A stretch of DNA of 64,000 nt, from positions 124,001 through 188,000 of the forward strand of contig MAAM01000001.1 in NCBI GenBank assembly GCA_002162695.1. Reading direction: 5' to 3'. This DNA is from Cycloclasticus sp. 46_120_T64. GTDB lineage: Bacteria; Pseudomonadota; Gammaproteobacteria; Methylococcales; Cycloclasticaceae. The notes beneath the pieces are model-generated. The model saw only the letters and a list, made by a program, of their open reading frames with translations, was not told the DNA's origin and made no database searches. Below, one piece after another: positions 54,259 through 64,000 of the stretch (position 1 is the stretch's first letter; the number at the start of each line of letters is the position of its first letter). Made by a program: the position numbers and the translations under genes.

Positions 54259-55123
54259 GGGCTTGTTTCCTCAGGTCGGTCTTAAATTCGCTATAGCGCT
54301 TAGCCATCCGCTGCCAGAGCTCGCCGGGTTGTCCATTGCCGACGATTTGTCGGTTTAGTTTGATCACCGGCATGATTTCCTTGGTTGAGCTGGTTAACCA
54401 TATTTCATCGGCCGTGCCGAGTTGTTGTTCGGAAATTTCTGCTTCTATGCAATCGACCCCATCGGCGCTGGCGAGCTCCAAGACGAGGTCTCGGGTAATG
54501 CCAGGGAGCAGGTTGTGGCTCTTCGGTGGGGTGATGAGTTGTTTGTTTTTGACGATAAATAAATTACTCGCGGAGCCTTCGTTGGCATAACCGTCGCGCA
54601 ACAAAATGGCTTCTCCGCATTGCTGATCGGCGGCCTGCTGTTTTAATAAGATGTTTCCGAGTAGGGCAACGGACTTTATATGGCACCAGTCCCAGCGGAT
54701 ATCATCTAGGGTGATGGCGTGAACCCCTTTCGCGATATGCGCAAGATTGTCGTTGGCGATGCTTTGGCACATTGCAAAGATGGTGGGCTGATACTCGCTC
54801 GGTAATTGATGGTCGCGAGTGTTAGCGGCTCCACGGCTGACTTGGATGTAGACCGATTGATCTGATTGGCTGTGTGTTTGCAGCAGCCGGTTTAATACCT
54901 CGGTCCATTGTTGCTCGTTCATAACCGGCGGCATACGAATCGCCGCTAAACTATTATTAAGCCGCTCTAGGTGTTGCTGTAGGCGAAAAAGTTTACCGGC
55001 GTAGGCGGGGATGACCTCGTACACCCCGTCGGCAAATAAAAAGCCACGGTCTAAGACCGATATTTTGGCCTCAGCTAAGGGCAGGAATTCGCCGTTTAAA
55101 AATACCTCAGGTTGGGATGACAC
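54251..55123 (-). CDS. dat: D-amino acid aminotransferase
   Basis: A 290-residue fold-type IV PLP enzyme that interconverts D-alanine and D-glutamate with their keto acids. VLDRGFLFADGVYEVIPAY is the D-aminotransferase signature; the PLP Lys is in WCHIKSVALLGNIL (about residue 146) and NEGSASNLFIVK follows. It could supply D-Glu or D-Ala for peptidoglycan, fitting its place after the carboxypeptidase gene. It starts with GTG, with AGGAG six bases upstream. Confidence 0.92.
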   Translation of the reverse strand: MSSQPEVFLNGEFLPLAEAKISVLDRGFLFADGVYEVIPAYAGKLFRLQQHLERLNNSLAAIRMPPVMNEQQWTEVLNRLLQTHSQSDQSVYIQVSRGAANTRDHQLPSEYQPTIFAMCQSIANDNLAHIAKGVHAITLDDIRWDWCHIKSVALLGNILLKQQAADQQCGEAILLRDGYANEGSASNLFIVKNKQLITPPKSHNLLPGITRDLVLELASADGVDCIEAEISEQQLGTADEIWLTSSTKEIMPVIKLNRQIVGNGQPGELWQRMAKRYSEFKTDLRKQAHV

Positions 55124-55136
55124 GATAAACTCCTGT

Positions 55137-56261
55137 TTATTCCAGCATTAATAGAGCTTCGTCCTTTAATACATCCATCAATGAACCCTCATCAATCTCG
55201 TGCAAGGCGATTAATGGGCGCTGCTCGATGATCTCGCCGTTTAATTTAATAATGGCATGGCCAATCTGTTGATTCTGTTTGATGGGTGCGAGTAATTGTG
55301 GGTCGATTTTAAGACTGGCATCTAATGCCTTGTATTGGTTGCGAGGAATACTCAGGTATAAATCTTCGTTTAGACCCACTTGCAACATTTTCTGCGCACC
55401 TTTCCATACTCTTGCATTACTCAAGGTTTGTTGGGCTTTATATAAACGATGGGTTTTATAAAAACGATAACCATAATTCAGCAGAGTTTGATTGGTGTCG
55501 TTACGTGCTTCGACACTGTCGGTGCCCATGACCACAGAAATTAAGCGCATATTGTCGCGTACCGCAGAGGATACCAAGCAGTAGCCTGCGTCTTCGGTAT
55601 GCCCAGTTTTAACGCCATCGACGCTGCTATCGCGCCAGAGTAGTTTGTTTCTATTTCTTTGGGTGATGCCGTTAAAGGTGTACTGCTTAATTGAGTTGAT
55701 CTTGTAAAGTTCAGGCGACTCGGTGATTAACGCGCGGGTTAATATCGATAGGTCTTTTGCAGTACTGTAGTGTTCCTTATGTGGTAGCCCAGAGCTGTTC
55801 ATGAAGTGGCTGTTGAGCATGCCTAATTCGACCGCTAGTTGGTTCATCAGCTGGGCGAAGGTGGCTTCATCGCCGGCGATATGTTCGGCTAGCGCAACGG
55901 TGGCGTCATTACCGGATTGCACCAGCATGCCGTGCAAAAGTTTATCAATGCTGACGAATTTGTTGACCTCGACGAACATCCTAGAACCGGGCGTGCGCCA
56001 GGCTTTCTCGCTGATTCTAACGTTTTCTTCGAGACGTAAATTGCCGTGTCTGAGTTCGCGAAAAACGATTAAGGCGGTCATGATTTTAGTCATGCTCGCT
56101 GGGGCGAGTTTGAGGTCGGGATTCTTAGAGGCCAGCACTTTACCACTATGGTAATCGATTAAATGATAGCTGCGGGCTTTCAGCTCGGGTGCTGATGGAA
56201 TCGGTAGGGCTTGAGCTTGGAATGAAAAAAACAAGCAGAAAATGAGGATGAATCGTTTCAT
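55137..56261 (-). CDS. dacA: D-alanyl-D-alanine carboxypeptidase (PBP5 type)
   Basis: A 374-residue penicillin-binding protein that trims the terminal D-Ala from peptidoglycan stem peptides. It has a signal peptide ending near AQA-LPIP (residue 18), SMTK active site (Ser56), SGN motif in MLVQSGNDATVALAE, and KTGHTEDAGYCLV. The C-terminal beta domain and a short amphipathic tail for membrane anchoring follow. The length matches E. coli DacA after processing. Confidence 0.95.
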   Translation of the reverse strand: MKRFILIFCLFFSFQAQALPIPSAPELKARSYHLIDYHSGKVLASKNPDLKLAPASMTKIMTALIVFRELRHGNLRLEENVRISEKAWRTPGSRMFVEVNKFVSIDKLLHGMLVQSGNDATVALAEHIAGDEATFAQLMNQLAVELGMLNSHFMNSSGLPHKEHYSTAKDLSILTRALITESPELYKINSIKQYTFNGITQRNRNKLLWRDSSVDGVKTGHTEDAGYCLVSSAVRDNMRLISVVMGTDSVEARNDTNQTLLNYGYRFYKTHRLYKAQQTLSNARVWKGAQKMLQVGLNEDLYLSIPRNQYKALDASLKIDPQLLAPIKQNQQIGHAIIKLNGEIIEQRPLIALHEIDEGSLMDVLKDEALLMLE

Positions 56262-56340
56262 GAGCGGGCTGGTTATTGGTTAACTGTATCGTCGACCGAC
56301 TATCATAGCATGACCATGATGTCGATTGGCTGGGGTATAA

Positions 56341-57183
56341 CTATTGGCTGACAAAGTGACTGTGGTGGATGCCCAGCCGTTGCAGCTTGAGTCGGTCGAG
56401 CTCTGCTTGAGCCATCGTGGGGTACGGACCGATACGCACTAAATATAGAGTAGAGGCCGTTTTTTCAAGTTGCTTGATGTTGCTCTGTAGGGCGAGTTGA
56501 TGGCTTAATTTAGCCTTCAGTCGGTTCGCGTTTTGCAGTGTGTTGAAGGCCCCCAGTTGCAGGTAAATGCCGGGGGGGATTTGCTGAGAGTATTCTTGAG
56601 CTGGTGGACTAAGGTACTTAAGCTGTGCCGCCGGAGCCGTTGTTACGTTGGCGGTGTTCGTGGGATCGATGGCAGTGACCTTAACCGGGCTGGTTCCATG
56701 TTTTAGAGTGCCTAGTTTAGCCGCGGCGGCGTATGATAAGTCGATGATCCTGCCGGGGTGAAACGGCCCTCGATCATTAACCCGCACGATAATGGTTTTG
56801 CCGTTGGATAGGTTTTTTACTTCGACATAGCTGGGGATAGGCAAGGACTTATGCGCCGCGGTCATCGCATACATATTGTAGATTTCGCCATTAGAGGTTT
56901 TATGGCCGTGAAACTTGCTGCCGTACCATGAAGCAATACCCTGTTCTACAAAACCACGGCTTGAGTTAAGCACGTGGTAGGTTTTACCGAAAACCTGGTA
57001 GGACGGAGGATTCCCACCACGGCTTTTTGCTTCAACGCGGGGAATCGCATCGGGGATATTTTCAATATTCGCTGGAACATTGCTCGGTGCGCTATCGTGA
57101 ATAGCGCTATATCGTTGGCTACAGGCGCTCAATAGTGCTACCGCGATGAGGCTACAGAATACCCCAGCTAACGGATGTTTCAT
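56341..57183 (-). CDS. rlpA: Septal-ring lytic transglycosylase RlpA
   Basis: A 280-residue outer-membrane lipoprotein with lipobox LLSACS (Cys about residue 21). The double-psi beta-barrel domain (about 80-170) contains EQGIASWYGSKFHGHKTSNG (the catalytic region) and VNDRGPFHPGRIIDLS; a SPOR domain for denuded glycan binding is at about 205-280. RlpA cleaves glycan strands lacking stem peptides. It overlaps mltB by 4 bases (ATGA). Confidence 0.95.
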   Translation of the reverse strand: MKHPLAGVFCSLIAVALLSACSQRYSAIHDSAPSNVPANIENIPDAIPRVEAKSRGGNPPSYQVFGKTYHVLNSSRGFVEQGIASWYGSKFHGHKTSNGEIYNMYAMTAAHKSLPIPSYVEVKNLSNGKTIIVRVNDRGPFHPGRIIDLSYAAAAKLGTLKHGTSPVKVTAIDPTNTANVTTAPAAQLKYLSPPAQEYSQQIPPGIYLQLGAFNTLQNANRLKAKLSHQLALQSNIKQLEKTASTLYLVRIGPYPTMAQAELDRLKLQRLGIHHSHFVSQ

Positions 57184-58193
57184 GATGATTTGGCGTAGCC
57201 TTTTTTGATTTCTTGGCTGAGTTGGTATACCGCCATCGCGTACAAGTGGCTGTGGTTATAACGAGTGATGACATAGAAGTTATCAAACGCTAACCAGTAG
57301 TCGGCACCTTTAACTTGTTTGAGCTTTAATAGTTTGACCGCTGTTGCCGGGGGGACGTTGGCCGGCACCTCGACCGCTAAGGATTGTAGTTGTTGGAGGG
57401 TGTGTTTCGGTTTAAGAGAGGTGTTGAGTGCGGTACTGAACGCAGTGCCGGTTAGGCTGGTTTGTTGGGTGATTAGCGAGCTGTTTTTCCAGCCGTGTTT
57501 GGCGAAGTAGTAGGCGATACTATGAATAATATCCGCATCGCTGCTCCATAAATCACGTTTTTTGTCGTCATCCCCGTCTACCGCATAAGCACGGTAACTG
57601 CTGGCGATGAATTGTGATTTACCCATCGCACCGGCATAGGATCCCTTTGGTTTAGCTGGATCAAAGCCTTCTTCGCGACAGAGTAATAAGAAGTGTTCGA
57701 GCTCGCTTTTGAAGAAACGTGCGCGTTTAGGGAAGTGGAAACCCAAGGTGGTTAATGCATCGAGCACTCTATATGAGCCGGTATTGCTGCCGTAACGTGT
57801 TTCAACTCCAATAATGGCGACGATGATTTCTGCCGGCACGCCATATTTCGCCGATGCGGCTTCGAGTATCGCCTTATTGTCTTGCCAAAACTTCACCCCG
57901 CCATTGATGCGGGTCGGTTTTAAAAATATTTTTCGGTAGCTGTGCCACTGTAAACGCTTTTCAGCGGGAGAAGACATCGCCTTCAAAATGCTCTGCTGCT
58001 TTTCTGCTCCGCTCAGTAATTGCGTTAATTGTTCGCGGTCAAATTGATGTTTGACCACCATTTGGTCGATAAACTCGGCATATATATTCGTGTTTGGTGT
58101 TGTGGCGGGAATTGCCGAGCAAGCCGATAAGCCGCTGAGGCTGAGTAGACAGATCCATAAGAGACGAGCGGCGTGAGATTTTATTAACAACAT
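57180..58193 (-). CDS. mltB: Membrane-bound lytic murein transglycosylase B
   Basis: A 337-residue lipoprotein (lipobox LSGLSACS, Cys about residue 25) of family GH103 that cleaves glycan strands to anhydromuropeptides. The catalytic Glu lies in IIGVETRYGSNTGSYRVLDA (about residue 130); YAGAMGKSQFIASSYRAYAV is the second signature. It lies between rodA and rlpA in the elongasome block. Confidence 0.95.
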   Translation of the reverse strand: MLLIKSHAARLLWICLLSLSGLSACSAIPATTPNTNIYAEFIDQMVVKHQFDREQLTQLLSGAEKQQSILKAMSSPAEKRLQWHSYRKIFLKPTRINGGVKFWQDNKAILEAASAKYGVPAEIIVAIIGVETRYGSNTGSYRVLDALTTLGFHFPKRARFFKSELEHFLLLCREEGFDPAKPKGSYAGAMGKSQFIASSYRAYAVDGDDDKKRDLWSSDADIIHSIAYYFAKHGWKNSSLITQQTSLTGTAFSTALNTSLKPKHTLQQLQSLAVEVPANVPPATAVKLLKLKQVKGADYWLAFDNFYVITRYNHSHLYAMAVYQLSQEIKKGYAKSS

Positions 58194-58201
58194 AGTTGGT
58201 C

Positions 58202-59341
58202 CTAAGATGAGAGTAGTTTTCGGTGGGTGTGAATAGACATCAAGATGCCAAAACCAATTAATAGGGTGACCATCGAGGTGCCACCATAACTAACCAGCGG
58301 CAAGGGCACGCCGACCACGGGTAAAATCCCGGTGACCATGCCAACATTGACGAATAAGTAGATGAAAAAGGTAAATGAAAGGCTGCCTGCGAGTAATCTG
58401 CAGAAGGTGTCTTGTGCTTGGGTGGCGATATAGATTGAGCGCATAAATATCAATAGATAAATCGATAATAAAGCGATGCCACCAATTAGGCCGAACTCTT
58501 CGGAGAACACGGCGAAGATGAAGTCGGTTGAACTTTCCGGTAAGAACTCTAAACGTGCTTGTGAACCGTGCATCCAGCCCTTGCCGTCGAGGCCGCCAGA
58601 GCCGATCGCAATTTTCGATTGGATGATATGGTAGCCGCTGCCCAAGGGGTCTTCTTCTGGGTTGAGGAAGGTGAGTACACGCTGCTTTTGATAGGCCTTC
58701 ATGAAGAACGTCCACAGCAAAGGTGCTAGTGCGCCGCAGGCCGCGGCTACGGCAAAAATAATACGCCAGGATATACCGGCTAAAAATAAGACCGCGATGC
58801 CCGAGCTGGCGATCAGGATTGCGGTGCCTAGGTCGGGTTGTTTGGCGATCAGTACGGTGGGTATTGCAATGAAGAGGGTCGCTATTACGGTGTGTTTGAA
58901 GCTGGGTGGCAGGCGTCGTTCAGCCAAGTACCAGGCAACCATCATCGGAGTGGCGAGTTTCAATAATTCGGAGGGTTGAAAACGGAAGAAACCTAGGTTT
59001 AACCAACGCTGTGCACCCTTGCCCATATCACCGATAAAAAGCACCCCGAGCAATAGCAGGGTGCCGAGCAAAAACAGCCAGGGGGCGAACATCTTCAGAA
59101 TATGTGGGGGGATTTGCGCCATGATAAACATCGCAAAAAAGGCAAGACCGAGACGGGTTACTTGCCGTTGTAGCAGGTTCCAATCTTCATGCCCTGCGCT
59201 CATTAACACGATAATGCCAATAGACGATAGGCAGATTAATAAGAACAAGAGGCTTAGATCGATGTGTAAGCGTTGCAGTAAGCCACTTTTCCTATGGTGA
59301 TAATGGCTGCGGTGCTGCTTCGTTGGAAATAAGCCGTTCAT
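58202..59341 (-). CDS. rodA: Peptidoglycan glycosyltransferase RodA
   Basis: A 379-residue SEDS-family polytopic membrane protein (about ten helices) that polymerises glycan strands for cell elongation together with PBP2. FFRFQPSELLKLATPMMVAW, HIIQSKIAIGSGGLDGKGWM and PLVSYGGTSMVTLL are the SEDS signatures; the catalytic Asp is expected in FLPESSTDFIF. The ATG overlaps the mrdA stop (ATGA). Confidence 0.97.
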   Translation of the reverse strand: MNGLFPTKQHRSHYHHRKSGLLQRLHIDLSLLFLLICLSSIGIIVLMSAGHEDWNLLQRQVTRLGLAFFAMFIMAQIPPHILKMFAPWLFLLGTLLLLGVLFIGDMGKGAQRWLNLGFFRFQPSELLKLATPMMVAWYLAERRLPPSFKHTVIATLFIAIPTVLIAKQPDLGTAILIASSGIAVLFLAGISWRIIFAVAAACGALAPLLWTFFMKAYQKQRVLTFLNPEEDPLGSGYHIIQSKIAIGSGGLDGKGWMHGSQARLEFLPESSTDFIFAVFSEEFGLIGGIALLSIYLLIFMRSIYIATQAQDTFCRLLAGSLSFTFFIYLFVNVGMVTGILPVVGVPLPLVSYGGTSMVTLLIGFGILMSIHTHRKLLSS

Positions 59342-61167
59342 GGTTGAACCTTTATATATTGATCGAAAATTTCGCGGGCGATAGGCGCGGCAATGGAGCC
59401 GCCATGACTGCCGTTTTCAACGATAACGGCAATCGCTAATTGAGGTTTTTCAATCGGCGCGAAGGCGATAAATAAGGCGTGGTCTTTGAGGTGTTCAGAG
59501 GTGTTTTCTTCGTCATATTTTTCACCTTGTTTGATGCTGAAGACCTGTGCGGTGCCGGTTTTACCGGCGATTTCGAACGCCGCACCGCGGTTAATTCGGC
59601 GTGCCGTACCGCGTGCACCACTGACGACCGCCCGCATCGCATCGATGACGATATCCCAGTGCTTAGGGTCGTTTAATTTAATCGGGGTGGAGAGCTCACT
59701 GCTCCGTTCGTGTTGGTCAATTTTACTGACTAACAGGGGTTTGAAGGCTGTTCCCTTATTGGCGAGGATGGCTGTTGCATGGGCCAGTTGCAAAGGGGTT
59801 GTTAGATTGAACCCCTGGCCTATGCCTGCGATGAGGGTTTCGCCGGGGTACCAAGCTTGGTTGAGCTTGCGTTTTTTCCACTCCCTAGAGGGCAGTAGTC
59901 CGCTTTTTTCGCCGTTGATGTCGAGTCCGCTCTTTTGCCCGAAGCCAAATTGGCTCAAGAAACTATGCATACGGTCAATCTTTAATTGATGTGCTAGTTG
60001 GTAATAATAAACATCACAGGATTGCTCAATAGCCTGATGCAGCTTGGTATGGCCGTGGCCCGATTTTTTCCAATCTCGGTACTTATGACTTTGTTTGGGA
60101 AGTTGGTAATAACCCGGGCAAAATACTTTTTGTTCAGGATGGATGGTTAAATAATCTAACCCAGCGAGGCCTAAAAATGGCTTCATGGTGGAGCCTGGAG
60201 GGTATTGGCCGCGTAAGGAGCGGTTAAATAATGGTCGCCTAGACGAGTTTTGTAAGGCGCTGTAAGAACCCTGGTCGATGCCGCGGGCAAATAAATTGGT
60301 ATTGAAACCGGGTTTGCTGACTAATACACGCAAAGCGCCTGTTTGGGTGTCTATTGCGGCCACAGTACCGTTGAATTTGCCGAGAGCATCGTAGGCGATT
60401 TTCTGTAGCTCAATATCAATGTTTAAGGTTAGGTTGCTGCCGGATGTGGGGGCGATGTGGTTGAGAACCTTGATAGCCCGACCTTGCGCCGTGTTTTCGG
60501 TTTGTTGGTAGCCGACTTCGCCGTGCAACTCGCTTTCGTAGGTTTTTTCGATGCCTGTTTTACCAATAAAACGGGAGGCTCGATATTTTACTGGGTCAAT
60601 TTTTTTCAACTCCTGCTCATTGATGGCACCCACATAACCGACGACGTGGGAACTCAATTCGGGGTAAGGGTAGTACCTGAGCGGGCGTGCTTGAATGTCA
60701 ACCCCTGGGAAGAGGTGTCGATGGGCGGAAAAGGTGGCCACTTCCTTATCATTAAGACGGTTACGTAAAGCGATGCTGGAAAAACGTTTTTGTCGTTTTC
60801 GGCGTTTTTCGAAGCGCGCCACTTCTTTGTCAGAAATGGAAATTATTTCCCGTAGCGCTTGGATCGTAGCGGGTAGGTCTTTAATCTGTTCGGGGATGAG
60901 TTCTAAGCTGTAGCTGGGGTTATTTTCGGCTAGTACGCGGCCTTGGCTATCAAAAATTAAACCGCGTACGGGGCTGATGGCAGATAGTTTTACCCGGTTG
61001 TTTTGCGCGAGGTTGCTATATTTTTCGTGGGTTTCGATTTGTAGGTAAGCCAATCGTGCGATCAGCGAGAAAAATAACAGGGAGACAAAAATAACGAGAA
61101 TGATCGCGCGGCTGAAGAATAGCTGGCTTTCCTGTTGTGAATTTTTGAGGTCAAAATGTGTTCTCAT
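59338..61167 (-). CDS. mrdA: Peptidoglycan transpeptidase PBP2
   Basis: A 609-residue class B penicillin-binding protein that crosslinks peptidoglycan during elongation. It has one N-terminal membrane helix (about residues 20-45), a dimerisation/pedestal domain, and a transpeptidase domain with PPGSTMKP (active Ser about 326), EQSCDVYYY (SxN-type motif) and KTGTAQVF. The length is slightly below E. coli PBP2 (633). It follows mreD by 5 bases and overlaps rodA. Confidence 0.97.
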   Translation of the reverse strand: MRTHFDLKNSQQESQLFFSRAIILVIFVSLLFFSLIARLAYLQIETHEKYSNLAQNNRVKLSAISPVRGLIFDSQGRVLAENNPSYSLELIPEQIKDLPATIQALREIISISDKEVARFEKRRKRQKRFSSIALRNRLNDKEVATFSAHRHLFPGVDIQARPLRYYPYPELSSHVVGYVGAINEQELKKIDPVKYRASRFIGKTGIEKTYESELHGEVGYQQTENTAQGRAIKVLNHIAPTSGSNLTLNIDIELQKIAYDALGKFNGTVAAIDTQTGALRVLVSKPGFNTNLFARGIDQGSYSALQNSSRRPLFNRSLRGQYPPGSTMKPFLGLAGLDYLTIHPEQKVFCPGYYQLPKQSHKYRDWKKSGHGHTKLHQAIEQSCDVYYYQLAHQLKIDRMHSFLSQFGFGQKSGLDINGEKSGLLPSREWKKRKLNQAWYPGETLIAGIGQGFNLTTPLQLAHATAILANKGTAFKPLLVSKIDQHERSSELSTPIKLNDPKHWDIVIDAMRAVVSGARGTARRINRGAAFEIAGKTGTAQVFSIKQGEKYDEENTSEHLKDHALFIAFAPIEKPQLAIAVIVENGSHGGSIAAPIAREIFDQYIKVQP

Positions 61168-61173
61168 ACTGCT

Positions 61174-61668
61174 TTATTGGACGTTGAGGCGGCGTCTGAT
61201 GTTACGCAGTAGAAAAAATACCAGCGGCCAAGCGGTGGCACTGGAGATGGCTTGGTACCAATAACTGTAGTTATGCTTGTAGCCTTGGTTTTCGGCTAGA
61301 TGACTGATCAACAGGGATAATAACTGCATTGCCAATAGCGATAATAGAATGAACATGGCCTGTTGCCAGAGCCGGTAGTTCCTCAGGCGTAAATAGAGTT
61401 TATGAGCAAAGAAGGCGATAATGCTGAAAATCAGCGCGTTTTGCCCCAGTAGGCTATCGCTGAGTGCATCGACTAGGAGGCCGGTGATCCAACCGGTGCC
61501 GACACTGACTTTATGCGGCAGCGCGATACACCAGTACATCAGGCTGAGTAACACCCAATTGGGCATGTAACAGGCAAGGGGGTTAGGCCAGGGGATGATG
61601 CTGAGGCCCATGGCGGCAAACAGGGTTAAGTAAATAACCGAGCTGCCGGATGATTTCTTAGTGTGCAT
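61174..61668 (-). CDS. mreD: Rod shape-determining protein MreD
   Basis: A 164-residue inner-membrane protein with about five helices, part of the elongasome with MreB and MreC. IPWPNPLACYMPNWVLLSLM, then GWITGLLVDALSDSLLGQNA, are typical of proteobacterial MreD. It overlaps the 3' end of mreC by 11 bases. Confidence 0.94.
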   Translation of the reverse strand: MHTKKSSGSSVIYLTLFAAMGLSIIPWPNPLACYMPNWVLLSLMYWCIALPHKVSVGTGWITGLLVDALSDSLLGQNALIFSIIAFFAHKLYLRLRNYRLWQQAMFILLSLLAMQLLSLLISHLAENQGYKHNYSYWYQAISSATAWPLVFFLLRNIRRRLNVQ

Positions 61669-62548
61669 TAGCGCGATTAGCTTGAGTCGCTAGCGGTGTT
61701 TTTTTGGCCGGTAATAACGGGATCGGTTGTTGTTTGCTCCACACCAGTAAAATGTTACGGGTCGTTTCGGTTTTTGCAATAGTCTGCGCCTCAGCATGGA
61801 TAAAGGCCTCACCAGGCATTGGCTGAAGTTTTGAAATGCGCGCAACGGGGTAGCCCTGAGGGAATACACCGCCCAGACCTGAAGTGATAAGCAGGTCTCC
61901 CACTTTAATATCGGCGTTATGCGGTAAATAAGGCAGGCTTAGGGTGTTTTGTGCGCCACTACCAGAGGCAATGGTTCTCAAGCCGGTACGATTGATTTCA
62001 ACGGGGATCGCGTGGTTTGGGTCGGTGATAAGGATGATTGACGAGGTGAGAGGGTGTACCTTGATGATTTGGCCAATAATACCGCTATCATTGAGTGCTG
62101 CCTGGCCTTCATATAAGTTAAAGCGGCTGCCCTTATCAATCAGTATGTGCTGCTTGTTTGGGTTTTGATTGACCTTGATCAGCGAGGCGGCAATAAATTG
62201 TTCGCCGAGTTTGAAGGACGATTCTAATAAACTATGTAGGCGAGTGTTTTCCTGTGCTAAGGCGGAAAATTTTTGTAATTTGGCTTTGAGTAATAGGGCC
62301 TCAGCCTTTAGTGTGCGATTCTGTGCAATTAACTCGCTGCGTTCTGTAGTCTGTTCGTTAAACCAGTGTTGTAGCCTTGAGGGCAGGTCGATGCTGACGA
62401 TTATCGGGTGGACGACAAAAGACAGCGCATCCTTAAGGGGTTTGAGCTGTTGGGTTTGATTGGCCAGTAGCAGCAGTAGGATGGAAATTATAGCCGCGGC
62501 TATAAAACGAGTGCTGGTCGACGGGCCCTTTGAAAACAGAGGTTTTAT
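61658..62548 (-). CDS. mreC: Rod shape-determining protein MreC, probable ATA start
   Basis: A membrane-anchored elongasome scaffold of about 296 residues: a short cytoplasmic start, a membrane helix (about residues 16-32), a coiled coil (about 65-115) and beta domains (ASLIKVNQNPNKQHILIDKG, then LLITSGLGGVFPQGYPVARI). The frame is open from the mreB stop, but it contains no ATG, GTG or TTG until TTG 61981, about 190 codons in. Starting at ATA 62548 gives KPLFSKGPS, which aligns with the E. coli MreC start KPIFSRGPS right after its Met, so ATA is the likely start, 18 bases after the mreB stop; AGG lies nine bases upstream. Calling only 61658-61981 would miss two thirds of the gene. Confidence 0.88.
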   Translation of the reverse strand: MKPLFSKGPSTSTRFIAAAIISILLLLLANQTQQLKPLKDALSFVVHPIIVSIDLPSRLQHWFNEQTTERSELIAQNRTLKAEALLLKAKLQKFSALAQENTRLHSLLESSFKLGEQFIAASLIKVNQNPNKQHILIDKGSRFNLYEGQAALNDSGIIGQIIKVHPLTSSIILITDPNHAIPVEINRTGLRTIASGSGAQNTLSLPYLPHNADIKVGDLLITSGLGGVFPQGYPVARISKLQPMPGEAFIHAEAQTIAKTETTRNILLVWSKQQPIPLLPAKKTPLATQANRANAH

Positions 62549-62566
62549 GGCGATAGACCTAGCTGA

Positions 62567-63613
<1,047 letters not shown>

Positions 63614-63736
63614 TTACAAAATAATTAAGTTGAGTTCAATTTTTCTACTTTAACAACCCTTTACCCCTTTGGGCAAGGCGCGAATTGTGTTAATTTGCAC
63701 GGTTTCACAGTAGCAATTAAGCAAGGGGGGCATTTT

Positions 63737-64000
63737 ATGTCAATTCAAACGGAAGATGTATTGAAAATCGCACATTTGGCTAGGCTAGGTCTGGAGCAAG
63801 ATCGGCTGGCTGGGTATGCCTCGGACCTGTCGAATATCATGGGGATGGTTGAGCAGATGAATCAAACTGATACCACCGGCATTGAACCGATGGCGCACCC
63901 TCTGGATCAAGTGCAGCGCTTAAGGTCTGATCGTGTGACGGAAACGGATCAACGGCAAGTGCTGCAGCAAAATGCACCGAATACTGAGGATGGATTATTC
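63737..64000 (+). CDS. gatC: Glutamyl/aspartyl-tRNA amidotransferase subunit C (partial)
   Basis: The first 88 codons of gatC, open to the window end; the family is about 95 residues, so only a few are missing. EDVLKIAHLARLGLEQDRL and GIEPMAHPLDQVQRLRSDRV are the GatC signatures. GatC stabilises the GatAB amidotransferase that makes Gln-tRNA(Gln) or Asn-tRNA(Asn) from mischarged precursors. AAGGGGGG lies six bases before the ATG. gatA and gatB are expected next; divergence from mreB is common in this class. Confidence 0.93.
   Translation, partial: MSIQTEDVLKIAHLARLGLEQDRLAGYASDLSNIMGMVEQMNQTDTTGIEPMAHPLDQVQRLRSDRVTETDQRQVLQQNAPNTEDGLF

Noticed and set aside
61658-61981. Short 107-residue frame read as a truncated or pseudogene mreC
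   Set aside because: The same frame continues without a stop to the mreB terminator codon, and the upstream part encodes the membrane helix and coiled coil of MreC. The gene is full length; only its start codon is unusual.

Overview
The window looks like a chromosomal segment of a Gram-negative gammaproteobacterium. It carries the outer-membrane assembly block lptD-surA-pdxA-rsmA, the lipoate and cell-wall block mreBCD-mrdA-rodA-mltB-rlpA-dacA-dat-ybeD-lipB-lipA, an LPS inner-core cluster arranged as in Pseudomonas (glnE-ilvE-waaF-waaC ... waaG-waaP, with several small kinases and a carbamoyltransferase), and amgK-murU divergent from lptD. Together these point to the Pseudomonadales/Cellvibrionales side of the class, probably a free-living motile bacterium. 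The exact taxon is not resolvable from what I see. No rRNA, tRNA, CRISPR array, transposase or phage gene was recognised.

Layout. 1-8.0 kb (mostly +): the 3' end of a gamma-glutamyltransferase, an ANTAR protein overlapping a REC-PAS-GGDEF diguanylate cyclase, an RssA-type patatin, a nitroreductase, a hotdog thioesterase and a chemoreceptor. 8.1-10.4 kb (-): a compact module of two DUF1538 membrane proteins, a PII-like protein and a CBS-pair protein. 10.4-15.1 kb (-): a Gld-like ABC transporter with a DUF4340 protein, ending in mutM. 15.3-20.4 kb: an orphan HyuA-type protein, a DUF1269 protein, and a copper-type P-ATPase behind a hairpin-rich leader. 20.4-44 kb: glnE, ilvE and a large LPS core and surface-glycan region. 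This includes both heptosyltransferases, Mig-14 and DnpA-like genes, at least five kinase-fold proteins, glycosyltransferases, an O-antigen ligase, msbA, waaG, waaP and a carbamoyltransferase. 44-50.5 kb (-): rsmA, pdxA, surA, lptD. 50.6-52.3 kb (+): amgK-murU. 52.3-63.6 kb (-): lipA back to mreB. The last bases (+) begin gatC.

Functionally most of the window builds the cell envelope: LPS core synthesis (waaF/C/G/P), export (msbA, lptD), O-antigen addition (waaL), peptidoglycan elongation (mreBCD, PBP2, RodA), trimming (mltB, rlpA, dacA) and recycling (amgK, murU).

The points I rate highest are these. (1) The PII-CBS-DUF1538x2 module looks like a nucleotide-gated membrane system of unknown substrate. 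(2) mreC has no ATG, GTG or TTG for its first ~190 codons and appears to start at ATA. (3) The lptD signal peptide is encoded upstream of any canonical start, implying ATT or a frameshift. (4) The diguanylate cyclase has a degenerate receiver, and several LPS-locus kinases lack the catalytic Asp.
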